NCBI GenBank assembly: GCA_963556145.1
Contig: OY744468.1
Location: 4,030,001-4,094,000, forward strand
Direction: 5' to 3'
Origin: Hygrocybe punicea
Taxonomy: Eukaryota > Basidiomycota > Agaricomycetes > Agaricales > Hygrophoraceae
DNA length: 64,000 nt
Part shown: positions 23,433 to 36,775 of the stretch, one piece after another
Position numbering within the stretch: position 1 is the first letter of the stretch
Layout of the letters: each line of letters opens with the position of its first letter
Notes under the pieces: model-generated
What the model was told of the DNA's origin: nothing
Database searches by the model: none
The model's input: the letters and a program-made list of their open reading frames with translations, nothing else
Translations under genes and position numbers: made by a program

Positions 23433-24123
23433 TTGTGCAGATGTCCGAAATGAAAAGTTATTCATCGGAGAGTGCCGGCGGCATGGATTTATGACCGGAG
23501 CTTGAAGATATTAGCCCACATGTATTTCAATGATCGACAAGTCAATCTTGGTAACATAAACTATGTATAATATCCATAAAAACTTGCTACTCAGCACTCA
23601 GCGCTCATTGTACAGTATCTTGTCGTTTGTTTGATGTACACACATCGTATAGGTGTTTTCTGCAAAGACCGTATACGCAGCAGTAAAATCAGGGATTGCA
23701 TTTGGATATCACTCACTTGCAGACTACATGCTCCTTTATGTTAGCGAAGGTACAAATAATCATGATATTGCTGTCCAGCGCGATACGTCTTGGAACCTAA
23801 GGACTTGAAACCACGGAATGCAAGTGACACGGGAAACTTAGATGATGATCGATATCGATGATCAGTGAGAGTGAGATATAAACTTCACGGATCGCAACGT
23901 TTGTCAACCAGAAGAAGGCCGCAGAGACTGGCGCTCGAATCCTGTGGGAGTCAGTTCCCGCTCAAATAAGGTGACACGAGAAAGAAACCCAAGCAAAATC
24001 AACGCGAGGCAGATATGTGGCTTTCTTACGTGAGGACGCGAATTGCTTTACCTTCTGGTAAATTTGTAGAAGCTCAATACGAACGGATACAGTGGGGTTC
24101 CATCTGGAATACAACCCAGTACA
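23433..24123. other. Gene-free stretch between ankyrin and macrodomain genes
   Basis: This covers the promoter side of the ankyrin gene and the 3' flank of the macrodomain gene. It is AT-rich with scattered short repeats such as ATCGATATCGATGATC near 23850. I see no coding exon. Confidence 0.4.
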
Positions 24124-25221
24124 TCAAGGATTCTTGATCACTTCTTCAGGCGGGGGAAAGTATTGTGGGATGAGGTTCCTAGAGGTGATTGAGGGACGAA
24201 ATAATAAACGAGTACAGACAACTCACTCGTAAACCTCCCTATCCTTGTCGCTCCACACCACAAAAATTATTCGATCGACCTGCGGAAGATGATCAAGAAA
24301 TGAACAAAATAATTCCCAAAAGATCACTAACCTTGTTCCCAGATTCCGACTCACAGAAGCTTCGGACTTCGTCTAGAGCAATGTGGGTCGCATCCTCAAT
24401 TGGATAGCCATAAATACCCGTCGAGATAGAGGGAAAGGCCTGGCGAGTGAAATGAGGGGGGAATATAACTTATGTAAGTGGTGTCAGTGGGCGCACGATA
24501 TGTTTCAAGGAATTCTCGACAGCTAGGTCCAGACTGCTCTTGTAACATGATGCAAGTTGCTTGGCCTTGATTGCAACATCCGCCAAAGAATATACAGGAC
24601 CAACGGCATGGATCACGGTGCGCCTAGAGGGAGAGTCTTAAGTCTAAAAGTCGCAAGAGTCGGCCTTGAAAATCGGCTTACGCAGGTAAATCATAACCTG
24701 CGGTGATCTTCGCCTCGCCCGTCAAACATCCGTTTAAAGTTCGACCTGGATCGAACGCTTTGACCACCCGTGGTGCGCCTGTAGAAGATGACGACTCACA
24801 TTCTTGAAGAAGTTTGCATCCGGCTGCTGCATGGATAGCACCATCGACTCTTTCAAGAGTTCATCTAAGACTATTGAGAATAATCCATAATGATCATGGA
24901 CGCACCCCCACCCCCACCTAACGTTACAAGAACATGAATTACCGGAGTGCATGAAATGCGACATGGACGAACCTAAAAGACTTTTATTTGCAGCATTGAC
25001 AATGGAATCGACCTCCAGTTTGGTGATGTCGCCTTGGCTATGAACAAATATGAACTTGATATACCTCAAATCTCGCAGGGCTAATCTGGACCTTACAAAA
25101 GAGATACTCGATGCAGAAGCGTTTCCTTGGTTTGGTAGTGAGTTTTGTCCACCTTTTGCAGCACGCCGGTTTTATAGAGTTCTCCAATGGTCGGAATCTC
25201 AGTCAAGAGCACAGGCGTCAT
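24124..25221 (-). CDS. Macrodomain protein (ADP-ribose binding or deacylating)
   Basis: The ATG at 25221 ([15 protein letters not shown]) leads, through about seven exons, to the stop at 24124. The first exon ends at a GTAAGG donor and splices to [20 protein letters not shown], the standard start of the macrodomain. Two introns fall inside the catalytic loop, which after splicing reads [14 protein letters not shown]. Later segments [12 protein letters not shown] and [13 protein letters not shown] are the remaining ligand-binding strands. The protein ends [10 protein letters not shown]. Proteins of this type remove mono-ADP-ribose or O-acetyl-ADP-ribose, or bind ADP-ribose. The complete loop with Gly-rich and SISTGIYG motifs argues for an active hydrolase of the MacroD/Poa1-like kind, which is inferred. 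The last two introns were placed only approximately. Confidence 0.82.
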
Positions 25222-25390
25222 TGTGTTGGCGAGTCAATGTTGAGTGAAGGTCAGTTTCAAATCGGGCGACGGCTATATTCCCCAAAACTTAACTTATTGT
25301 ACAAATCAAGTATTCAAAGTACAATGATTAATACATGTAGCTAGAACAGGCAAAATGTTAGCAAAACATGTCAAGCGAAGAGACTGTAGG

Positions 25391-27059
<1,669 letters not shown>

Positions 27060-28457
27060 GGTTCATTACTGAGACAAAAAGTTTGGAACAATAAGAGAGG
27101 CTGAGAACAAGAAGGTCGGTATTGGGATCGCACAGAATTTGTTCCGCAAAAGGCAAACGATTGCTGCCTTTCGATTTCGTATTCTTTGCTAATTATTGCA
27201 GCAAGGGACACCTAATGTGCTATGCAGTAGGAGATATATGCATTACATTGCACAAAATGTAGACTATACTGTGTTCGTAACCTTGGCTGTCGTGTGCGCT
27301 TGTCTACGAGACGATCTTATTTATTTTTTGCCGAGGGAACGACCATATCTCAGACAACATAGCAGAGGACCTTGGTCGTGGTGCCATCCGCCATCGTCGA
27401 CGAGGTCAAGCAGCAAACTTTACTAGTAGGAGGTGACGAGGGGACGTAAACTGTCCTCAAAGTGAGGTATGTCTAGTCTTGCCAAGTTTGCGACGACCCG
27501 TAGAAAGCCGAAGCCAAAGAATAATTTCTTTCCTGTACACGCCTGGCTTCGTTCGCTTAACCGCTGGACCAGGGCAGGTATAACGCTGACGACGTTATAC
27601 TTGACCAGGGCTTCGAAGCTGGCTTCGAGATTGCCGAATTCGTATTTTTCATAGGCATCGCATCGACGCGGATGTGATTTTCAGGACTTCTCGTCGCTGT
27701 CTTCTTTGAAAAAATTTGGGTATGTTCGGTACTGGTTAAACCCACTTGCCTGTATCTATAGCTTTGACGACCGTCTATGCAGCTCCTAACCGATCCGTGA
27801 AAATTATAGCTTGGCTCATGCCCAATGACTACCAGACGGAGCGTAGAGTGGCAGGGAACTCAGCATGACGCCGTTACCGCCATGCCGACGCCTAGGCCTA
27901 ATCTTGATACTTTCCAATGCGGTATACACCCTCTCGACTAGAAGCACTTGTTTTGACGTAAGTAGTTGACAATTTCCCGGCGGCGCTGCGTTCTCTCGCT
28001 TCTCGCGAAACCTGAAGCCAGGTACCTCTGCACCGAGGATAATACGACAGCCCTCGAACGTATCGACCCGCGCAATTTGTCACCGCTTGTCAGTGTTGTC
28101 ATGCTGTCGGCTTAGTGATATCAACTGGAGGTCAAAGTTCCATCCATCCGATCATATTCGTGATTTGCGGTGCATCGCCTTAAGGTGGAACTACAGGTTC
28201 GGCCGTTCGGGCATGGCTTGAGGTTTCCGCTAATTTTTTTGTTGTCAGGACCGCCAAGCAGAATCGAAATTCTGTTGTTCATGCTGACCAGAGGTATGAG
28301 AAATGAGACCGTTGGACCTTTCAAGCTCGACTCAATAACAGTATGACTGTTCGATGTTCTTTATCGCGAAAGACCATGTTTCGTGATTTTCTCTTCTAGA
28401 AATGCTAATAGTCGCAATGCGCACATATAATTTAACCCTCGCGCTTTCGATACTACA
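27060..28457. other. Long stretch without a confident gene
   Basis: Nearly 1.4 kb separates the kinase start from the methyltransferase stop. One plus-strand stretch at 27469-27720 has a coding look: MSSLAKFATTRRK, then in a shifted frame QGFEAGFEIAEFVFF. I could not connect exons or recognise a family. The minus strand gives only short frames. It may hold a small gene, a decayed gene or a noncoding RNA. Confidence 0.3.
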
Positions 28458-29565
28458 TTATACCCTAGTTACAGACCAGAAAAGATAATGGAGCGATCCC
28501 GTAATATCCTTCAATCCAGCTTCAACAATAACTGTGCCTTTCTTGAAAACGTTGCCATCCCAGAGTTCGCGCCAGCTGTCGGGTGAATGGCAGAATATCT
28601 TACGTCGCACCCTTGTTCTATCGCCTTTTGCAATGCCACCAATGTGCCCACCGAATATCACAGAACCAGGGAGGGGCGACAGCAGGGACGCCAAAGCTTG
28701 AGCCAGCTGGTGTTGCTTTTCCTCACCGAAAAGGTGAAATAACAATGCGGCATAAATTACAGAGATGTGACCATGAAATGGATTGAGCGAAGTCAATGAC
28801 GAGAAAGGGGGAACTTGCGTCTGAGGATGTTCATAGAAGGGCGAGGAAGATTCAAGAAAAGAGGGATCAAGAGCGTCCCCGGCAATAAAGGTGGCCGGAA
28901 AGGTTTCGGGGGTAGATAGGAACAACTGATGGCCTAGTTCCCAGAATTCTGTGACTACCCTCAGCAATGTCAAATGACGGATGAAATGCAACATTTACCT
29001 GGACGCAGATCGGATGCAATCACATTCTGTACAGGAAAACCGTCAGCAACAACCTTTCTGACTGCATTCCCGACTACATTTGTGCATCAGCAAAGCTTTA
29101 GTAAGAAGAGAAATGAATTTACAACAACAGCCAATATCCAGTAATATGGCACCCTGACGCTCTCGCCCAAGTTGCATGACTTGCTTATATGCAGGTAACC
29201 GGGATATTGTGAGCCTGTGGGCCAGCAATTAGACAGCAATCTGGCTCGGTCAAATTTCCCGTACTTTGTGAAAAGGAACCGTTGGATACAGGGATAGCTA
29301 TGTATCTGACCCAGGTTGTTTCTTGTTGGATCCGTGAGAGACCCGGAGGAAGGACTACCAGTACCTTGTACGCTTTTGCTTGAACAGCCAAGATGTGCTC
29401 TTTCAATGCAACGTCGTCCTCGATCCCGGTTTGGGTCTTGAGAAAGGCGTTCTCATCGGCGGTTAAAGAGTATAGACTCTCACCGAGTGGTTCCACAGCA
29501 ATTTGAGCTATGCTCTCGATGGGCTTGCGAGGTGTTGCGGTACTGGTGTCACGGTGACTTTCCAT
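28458..29565 (-). CDS. SAM-dependent methyltransferase-like protein
   Basis: The ATG at 29565 (MESHRDTSTATPRK) leads to the stop at 28458 through about six exons. After an N-terminal region with SLTADENAFLKTQTGIED, a class I methyltransferase fold begins at AILLDIGCCFGNAVRKVVADG (the Gly-rich SAM loop, split by an intron near 29125). QNVIASDLRPEFWELGHQLF follows, where the acidic residue after the second strand is expected to hold the SAM ribose. The later segments VIYAALLFHLF and GSVIFGGHIG fit strands 4 and 5. The family is common in agaric genomes, often close to secondary-metabolite genes, but the substrate is unknown. The start codon lies 64 bases from that of the divergent wax-synthase-like gene, so shared regulation is possible. 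Confidence 0.75.
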
Positions 29566-29629
29566 TGAACTTCACGGTCACGTTACTAAAGTAACTTCTT
29601 CGTTGCCCAAAACGGCTCTCAAGAATATT

Positions 29630-30988
29630 ATGTGGTCACGGTCAGTTCGTTTTCACATATTTTCATAGCCTAATATTATGCTCAGTCTGCATTCACAGGC
29701 TAGTTGATCTCGTTCCCCCGCCTGAAGATAGGAAAGCCCTGACCACGCAGACTTTTCTGGTTGACGTTCTACCTGTGTTTCTCTGTTACTATTCTACTGC
29801 CATCCTGGTCCTTATTCCTGGCACTTTTCATGTTCGACTTGCGTTGCTGCCTGTAACCATATGGTCCGCTTTTCGCGCAGCAACTACAATTGACATCGTT
29901 GTGGCGTACGGCGAACCTGGGCTTGTGTATTGGAATCAAGGGTTCTGTGTGCGTAATCTAAGCTTCAATTCGCGCCCTTTTAATCCCTCGAAATTATAAA
30001 GATATGCATGTTATCAGCGGGAATGCGTTCCATTGAGTGGACTTTCTGCATGAAGCCGATGAAGAGGACGATACCACTGTGTTCTGTCAAGGCACATGTT
30101 CATAACGAGAGCTCCTCGGAGCTCACAAACGCTGCATGGAACGCCCTCGACCTGATGTTTAACCTACGAGGGCATGGTTGGAATTGGTCGGAAGGTCTAT
30201 ATATTCCGCCCGCAACCTGCCAAACCTTGTCGATGCCAACTTTCCTCCTGGCCACATTTTTCTCCATGGTCAAGAATGCCTTGCTTCTAGATGGATTGCT
30301 CTATCTCGTTCAGTCATTTTCACCTTCTACTTTCGGTTCACCCGTAGGAGGCACGATCTTCGATTCATCCTTGCCACCTTCACTTCGATATACCCGCTCT
30401 TCCTTCATATCCATGCTCTCTTGTTTAATAATTTATTCTGCCATGCAAGGACTTTACGATGCATTCACTCTAATCGGTATTCTTATCTTCGGCCAGTACC
30501 CATCCCAATGGCCACGCTTATTCTGCGAACCATGGCGTTCCACATCTCTATCCGAGCTGTGGGCGAAACGATGGCATCAGCTCTTTCGGAGTAGTTTCAT
30601 TTCCTTGGGAAGCAAACCGTTATTCTTCCTCGTTGGTCCCATCGGCAAAGTGATGGGAGCCTTTCTGGTGTCTGGTTTTTTGCATGTGTTCGGTCTGTGG
30701 GGAATGGGGAGAGGAACTGAGTTCTGGAGCGTCGGAGGCTTCTTTTTGATGATGGGGATCGGTGTAGTTCTGGAGAACATTTGGAAGAAGGTGTGTGGGA
30801 TGAGAATCGCCGGAATAGCTGGTTGGATGTGGACCATGTTGTGGACTATAGGATGGTCGAATATTTTAATGGACGCGTGGTTTCGAAGAGGTTTGGCAGG
30901 CGGCATTTTCTTCCCACCGTCTTGTAGGCCGTCGAAACTCATTGTTACCTTCATAAATAACTGTCTGGGTTCTTCGCAGCAGACATAG
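29630..30988 (+). CDS. Wax-synthase-like membrane acyltransferase
   Basis: Exons 29630-29640, 29699-29948 and 30002-30988 join to 1248 bases (415 residues). The first exon has only 11 bases (MWSR start). Family features are LVPPPEDRKALTTQTF at the N-terminus, GMRSIEWTF after the second segment, NLRGHGWNWS in the middle, FWAKRWHQLFR-type sequence (here LWAKRWHQLFRS), and FLVSGFLHVFGLW, which carries the conserved His of MBOAT-like wax synthases. About eight hydrophobic segments are visible. Basidiomycetes encode many such proteins, some acetylating terpenes (TRI7-like) rather than making wax esters, so the acceptor is unknown. Together with the divergent methyltransferase it could belong to a small metabolic pair, but no terpene or polyketide synthase is nearby. 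Confidence 0.8.
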
Positions 30989-31153
30989 GTTCTTTTGATG
31001 AACCAACTCTACAACATCGATGGATCATAATTTACATATTGAAGAGTTACGATTGGAATTTGTGCTAACGAAAGGGCGACAGGCCGTAACATAGTCTTGT
31101 CAGCGGTCTGGACGTCTGGACGTGGCAACCGTTTACGCCGATTCATTTGGCGA

Positions 31154-32481
31154 TTACTCCCTCTGCACGCCTGCATCAAACGTATATCCGAAATAATCTT
31201 CGGCCAGCACTTTTCGGTGTCGTCGTGTTGTTACTGCTGTCTTTGTCGTGGTAATCTTCAACTCCGCCTTCCTTAGTTTTCACGGTAGCTCTCTGCAGTT
31301 TGGGTAACCTGTTTGTACAGTAGCATGGGCACGAATATCCGATATTTGATATGCTTGCTTTCTGTTCCGGCGAATATGGCTTTTCGATCATTAATAAAAA
31401 AGCATCTCTTGGGCTCGAGTACGCACTCGGTATCCTGTGCGAACAACTGGTGTGATACCACAGCCTGACGAGGGCATCCGCGTCCATCGTCAGCATTCGG
31501 AGAGGATGCCCAACATCATACCACCGAACAGATCAGTTACGAAAACATTCCGATCCGCCTCCCTGGTCAAGAAATCGGATGCAGGGGTCTGCCCTCAAAT
31601 GTGAACGTTTCGTGCGTGTCGTTTTCCCCCACTTCCTCCAGATTATCACTCCAGCTGTCTTCTATATTGAATTTTCCCGGCCGCTAAGACGTGTCCAATA
31701 AATCGATAGTGCCATCCACCTGCCGAGCCTTTCGGGCACGTAGGGGACGTCCGGTGGGTGAAGCTGCGAGGCCCCCGAAACGCCCTAAAGGCGTGAGCGA
31801 AGTCACCATTGGCTCGTTTCCACAAGAATACTCACCCTGCTCCCAAGCCTAGCCAACCGGTATGAGGCCAGATGCGAGTCCCATCAACTCACCAATCCGA
31901 ATGATGATTCCCGCCTGACCATTCGAAGGTCCGAGTCACAGCCGTATGATGATAGCTTCCCCGATGAACATTGACCGCTCAATCGATATCAGGGTGTCCA
32001 AAGTCGCTTACCACTGACTAGCAAGAGCCGCCGCCCGCAAGCTCGTATTTGCTGCGAATAGCTGGAGGATCAAAGGTTCCGGCACTTTGACGGATGCATC
32101 CCCGCGGATCAGAGCTATACAGATATCAGTGTGAAAATCTATGGCTTGCATGTAGCAACGATCTCCATCGCCTCCATCAAATACATGAATGGGCATCAAA
32201 GTATCTAACACGTTAGCAGCTGAAATTTCAGTCAAATGTTAGTTGCGTTACTGAGGCAGGCAAACCTTACAAACCAAATGTCGTCAAGTGCTGCCTCTTC
32301 AAACAAAGGACACTCTTCCGAATGGGCAAAAGAACAAAATCAGGTGCTCCATAGGCCGGATTGAGAGGCTTGTTGATTAATTGGTCCACATCAATGTCCG
32401 TCCACTACCTCTGTATCACGAATCAAGGCCATGGGAACGTCTGTTATCTAGTTCCTGGCCCGGGCAAACATGATTGAGCAT
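31154..32481 (-). CDS. Unrecognised multi-exon gene with small exons
   Basis: Open frames here are short, but spliceable exons chain together on the minus strand. A segment IDVDQLINKPLNPAYGAPDF (near 32420) joins at GTTTGT...TTTCAG to AANVLDTLMPIHVFDGGDGD (near 32225). That leads to short exons around 31950 and 31770, then DSWSDNLEE, TPASDFLTREADRNVF and VVSHQLFAQDTECVLEPKRC (near 31440). The chain ends RKVLAEDYFGYTFDAGVQRE with the stop at 31154. Each junction has a GT...AG pair and a consistent phase, and the codons avoid stops once spliced. The start at 32481 is a guess. I recognise no domain. The 3' neighbour of the pair reads divergently (wax synthase ends at 30988), so the two are convergent. 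Confidence 0.5.
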
Positions 32482-32624
32482 GTTCCGCCTTACCCTTTTG
32501 GAAAATAACTTGCTAAATAATATTGCAGGGCAGATAAGAATAAAATTGTAGCCATGGTGCTAGGACGAATGAAGAAAGGTTTGAAGCTGCAGAAAACTCA
32601 GTAATCTGCAGTGGCATAAAGGTT

Positions 32625-35159
32625 CAAAACCTCACATATTCCTCATAATGGTGAAGAACCTCGCGCAACTGTTTTCTGGTAATCTCGGCTCGAAACAGTA
32701 TCTCGTCATCCGTCCTTTTGCCGTCAAAATACTGGTTGATCCTGTATAGGCAGAAATTATTTCGAGATTGGAGAAATGAAATGTTGGACACATTGCAACA
32801 ATCCCACTCACTGCTCGAAGCGCCTTGCGATTAGTGCGTCCTTTCCCTCGGACATAGCTAACAGCCATCGCCGCTGTAGCGGAGTCGCTCGTCCGGGATC
32901 ATTTATCATAGTCGGCAAAAGGTAATTTTCCCTACTATCCCAGCACATGTATTCATCCTCTTCCTCTTCCCATTGCTCTTCCTCTTCCTCTTCCTCTTCC
33001 TCTTCCTCTTCTTCATCTTCGGTGTCGTCTTCATCTTCGCCTTCATCGTCGCCCTCGTGGCCATTCAAGAACAAATCACTGAGTTCACTATCTCCAGAGT
33101 GTGTGGATTGTAGTCGTTTCGAGTACTTCCGAGCACTCTTCGGGGAAAAGGATACCCACGGAGTGCCTGAAGAGGCTGGTAATTCGGGACTTTCCTCGGT
33201 CCTGAAATCTGACTTGCGACGTCTGACCCCGCGGGCACCTCGAGCACCTGCCTTTACTCTTTTCGCTCTAGCCTGCTCTCTTGTCAATCTAACCCGCATT
33301 TTTAAATCCTGGGTGGCTACTATGCGGATGCGGAGGTGAAAAGTGATCAGCAGATCACGCTTCAGCATCCAAAGAACCACATCATGGTAAAGTGGAATGA
33401 AATCCTTTGAACGCACGACCGAAGTAAAAAAATCACTTTGTTTCGAGGCAGAAGTAGATATAGCGGAGAGGATTTGAGGGAGAGAAGGAACAGACGAATG
33501 TGAAAAATCATGCTCGAAATCAGCAGTTAGTTTTGCCAACCTGAACAACAATAACAACAACAATAAGTCAAGCATTCTTCTTCGCGCAACAGAAATAACG
33601 ACATACGGAAAGTCGAATTTCGGGGGCAGAGTGAAAACGGTTTTCAGCTTGGGGTGAACAGTATCGACAACTTTCGCCCTCCGATGATGAACCAACCAAC
33701 GAACGGTTGGAAATACTTGGGACTCCAAATCCCAGTCCAATAGACTGGCCATATCCGCAAGGCTAGCACGATTAGCGGATGTCCGTCAATCTGGAGTTTT
33801 CGTCTTAAGAGAACACAACGTACGAGATCGTAACAGACGCTGTTTCTAGGAACTTAATCAACCCTTCTGCCAGTGCTCTATCTCCAGCGCTGACTTGAGG
33901 CCCCCCCAAATCCACGGAGAGATCCAGCGCGCTGTGACCATCTAATAACAACAAACTTTTCCATGGCGTCAAAGTTGGGAGCCTCCAGCCAAAGCTCATC
34001 TCCGTACCCCAGGCTTTCGCATCTTCGTCGTCGTCCCAGTTTACGAAGTCTATCTCATCCTCTTCCTCAGTGTGCAATAAAAAGTCGAGATAGGGCGGAA
34101 GTTGTAGCTCCAGTGGAATATCATGGATAGTCATATATGCCATGGATGACATTTTTATGGCATCGAAAAGGGTCTTCATGGATGAGGAGATAGATGACAG
34201 TTTCAAGGCTTCCTCCATGAAACGCGAAAATGGCTCCCCTGAAATAAGGATCATCGATAAGTTGATAGACTGGTATCGTTTCATGAAGAACCTTTAGTGA
34301 AGTACTCGTCCTTGAGCGAGCTCAACGCATCACATTCAACTTCAACAAAATTTGACAACACCTGCTCCTGGAACAACACGGCGGTTACTGTAAAGGCAAT
34401 CTGCTCGTAGATAATGTCGAAATACTTGGAAACATTCCCTGACGCTGAGGACGACGGATCTGGAAGGTCCAGGACTAAGACAAAATGGAATTTATGCAGC
34501 CATGAGCTTTGACTGGAAGATTGTCTCTCCTTGATGGGTGTGACGCCAGGACTCGTTGAGACCTCCTCATTCTGGCTGGGCTGTCGATTTCGATATTCCC
34601 TCCCTCGGGCGCTCGACTTGGTCTTTTCAGGCTTGAATCGCCACACGCCGTCCGGTTCCGCAGAAACAGGATGCCCTATGAAGGCTAGATCATCCACCAA
34701 AAGTTCAAACTTTTGATGGCACAAGCGTTCCTGAGGACAGAGTAGGGTGGCCAAAAACTCAGAAGAGTAACCAAATAAATCGTCATAATCACCCCTTCCT
34801 GCCAGACCCTCAGGAACATAGAGGTCATCTTTGAAAGGCGTCGTTGGTCGAGACGTTGCGGTAGAAGTCGAATTGGAGAATGAAATGGATCTATCGCGGA
34901 ATGAGTTTGGCCTCTTCCATTCGTATTCTTCATCGTCCAGTGCGGCATCTTCATGAACTTCGCTTCTGTCTTCTGACGGTATATCCGTGGAATTTGAAGC
35001 TCGCCAAGCATTGTCGAGCCGAGATGGTCCCAAGGTGTGCACAGGACGAGGACGTGCGAGTCTAGGAAAAGATTGAGGAAACGGAGGCCAACGATAGACG
35101 AGGCTGGGGCCTTTAGCGGATGAAGTAACAAGCAGAATAGCCAAGAGTGTCTCAGCCAT
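32625..35159 (-). CDS. NPR3: Npr3, nitrogen permease regulator (GATOR1/SEACIT subunit)
   Basis: The ATG at 35159 (MAETLLAILLVTSSAKGPSL) is the start of the longin-type domain typical of Npr3. FGYSSEFLATLLCP, VDDLAFIGHPV and FHFVLVLDLPDPSS follow. Introns near 34304, 33830 and 33600 give frame-consistent joins (KGEPFSRFMEEALKL, SLADMASLLDWDLESQVFP, FPLAKLTADFEHDF). A C-terminal helical part ends FDGKRTDDEILFRAEITRKQ then LREVLHHYEEY. With Npr2 and Iml1 this protein inhibits TORC1 at the vacuole when amino acids are scarce. A pure Glu run of about 15 residues is encoded by a (TCTTCC)n array at 32956-33020. The last residues depend on whether the GTGAGG at the final Tyr codon is used as a donor. 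The start is 76 bases from the divergent recombinase gene. Confidence 0.88.
32956..33020. repeat. (TCTTCC)n microsatellite inside NPR3 coding sequence
   Basis: Repeats of CTTCCT on the plus strand encode consecutive Glu residues on the minus strand, with one CCATTG interruption (a Gln-Trp pair in the protein). It is a likely site of length polymorphism in the acidic linker. Confidence 0.85.
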
Positions 35160-35235
35160 GATTGGTCGATGTTACTAGTAGCGTATTAGCGTATTCAAGT
35201 TATCACTGTCAACTCTAACACTCTAACTTGTCAGA

Positions 35236-36506
35236 ATGCGACTGGACTCTTTCGCTCCTTCACTTGCTACTGATATCGATGTCTCTTCTCTCCATGGATG
35301 TGAAATCAGAACCGAGACAGATCTTTTATTCTCAAACACCGCTGTTGCTACATTTCGAAAGCTACCACCTGGAACTATGTCCTTGCGTGATCTCAAAGCC
35401 TACACGGCGTTGGTCGCAGAAAGAGCCTCCGCCTTCGGTACACGAGCCGATGTGCTACTGAACACTGAAAGCGACAACCATGACGACTTGGTGACTGGTG
35501 TTTCTGGCCTCGACAAACTATTCGGTGGTATTGGTACATCTCAAGTTGTGGAAATTTCAGGCGACAAAGGTGCTGGGAAAACAGTGAGCCAAATTTACTG
35601 ACTTTTTTTAGTCTGAAACTGGAGCCTTTTTCTGCTGTAGACTCTTGCTCTTCATATCGTTCTCCGCTATCTTTCTAGCCATCCGCGATCAGGTGCATTT
35701 TGGGTCGATACCACGGGAGGATTTTCTGCAGAGAGGCTTGTACAAATTCTCCGTTTGTACGACGATCAGGTCATCAGGATCCCATGTTGTTGTCTTGGAT
35801 GATCGCTGATTCTCATGGAAGGATTCAAGGCTTCGTCAACTGCACTTGACAGGTTTCATGTGTCTTTGGCCTTTGATATTGACGTTGCCTACGACTTTCT
35901 CGAAAACTTACGTACAACCCTCAGCGTGCGTTAGAACATAATGATTCGAGAATTCGTCCTCACATCTTCCCCGCCATCAGGTGAACTCGTCGGTAACAAC
36001 CATGCGATATGTTGTAATTGACTCAATTACACCACTTCTTGGACCGCTGTTGAGCGCAGTGTCGTCACAAGGCCATGCTGTCATGACAAATTTTATGCGA
36101 CAACTTCGTACTCTGGCGCAGAGCTATTCTTTGACGATTTTGGTGAGCTCATCTCCGATTGATGTTATTCATTACCTTTGACTCCGTTGCATTACGAGGT
36201 CATCAACAATGCTACAATCTCTGCCCCCAATAATCCTCACTCCGTCTTCTCCACCACTGTAAAAAAACCTGCTCTGGGACCTTCATTCACGTTTCTCACT
36301 GATACAACACTCTGGTTGGCATGCACTATCGACAGGAAGATTGATACTGGAGATGAACCTACACTGCACACAGCGGAAGTAGTTCGATCTAGAACCGCTG
36401 TACGTGCGTTGCTCAGATCTCTGCTTCACTGCCTTACACATGTTTACAGCGGTCGAAATCATGGTCTGTTTTCAAAATGCATCGGGGGTTACTCCTCTTT
36501 CCTTGA
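35236..36506 (+). CDS. RAD51D-like recombinase paralogue
   Basis: Exons 35236-35583, 35641-35769, 35830-35925, 35981-36142, 36199-36399 and 36450-36506 join to 993 bases (330 residues). The N-terminal region has the short helical segment MSLRDLKAYTALVAERA. The RecA core begins TGVSGLDKLFGGIG; Walker A is GDKGAGKTT (residues 109-117, split by an intron after AAAACA), and Walker B is RYVVIDSI. GAFWVDTTGGFSAERLVQIL follows Walker A, and RSKSWSVFKM ends the fold. RAD51 paralogues help load Rad51 in homologous recombination; the GGI motif and overall length fit RAD51D best. Identification to subgroup is moderately sure. The intron at 35770 uses an acceptor after ATTCAAG, the only one keeping the frame. 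Confidence 0.8.
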
Positions 36507-36775
36507 TGCAACTTCCATCACCTTCAGAAGGCTGTGTAGCCCCTTCTAGACTATATTATGTTTGCAAGAAATGGAGTCTCATTGCAATTGGTGGCATGGA
36601 TAAGGGCAGCCTGGCCTCAATTTACAATTATACTTTCAAACATGTTGAGGCACGGTCTTGTGTATTCATTGGACCAAATTCCACTTGGCTATGATTGTAA
36701 GGAAATGGGTGTTCAACGGCCATATATAGAAGTTCTCCCAAACTCCCAACAATCTGTACCAGTACTGGTCTTGCC

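Noticed and set aside
28458..30988. Secondary-metabolite cluster around the methyltransferase and wax-synthase-like genes
   Set aside because: Only two tailoring-type genes occur, and the flanking genes are a kinase and housekeeping genes; no core synthase is present in the window.
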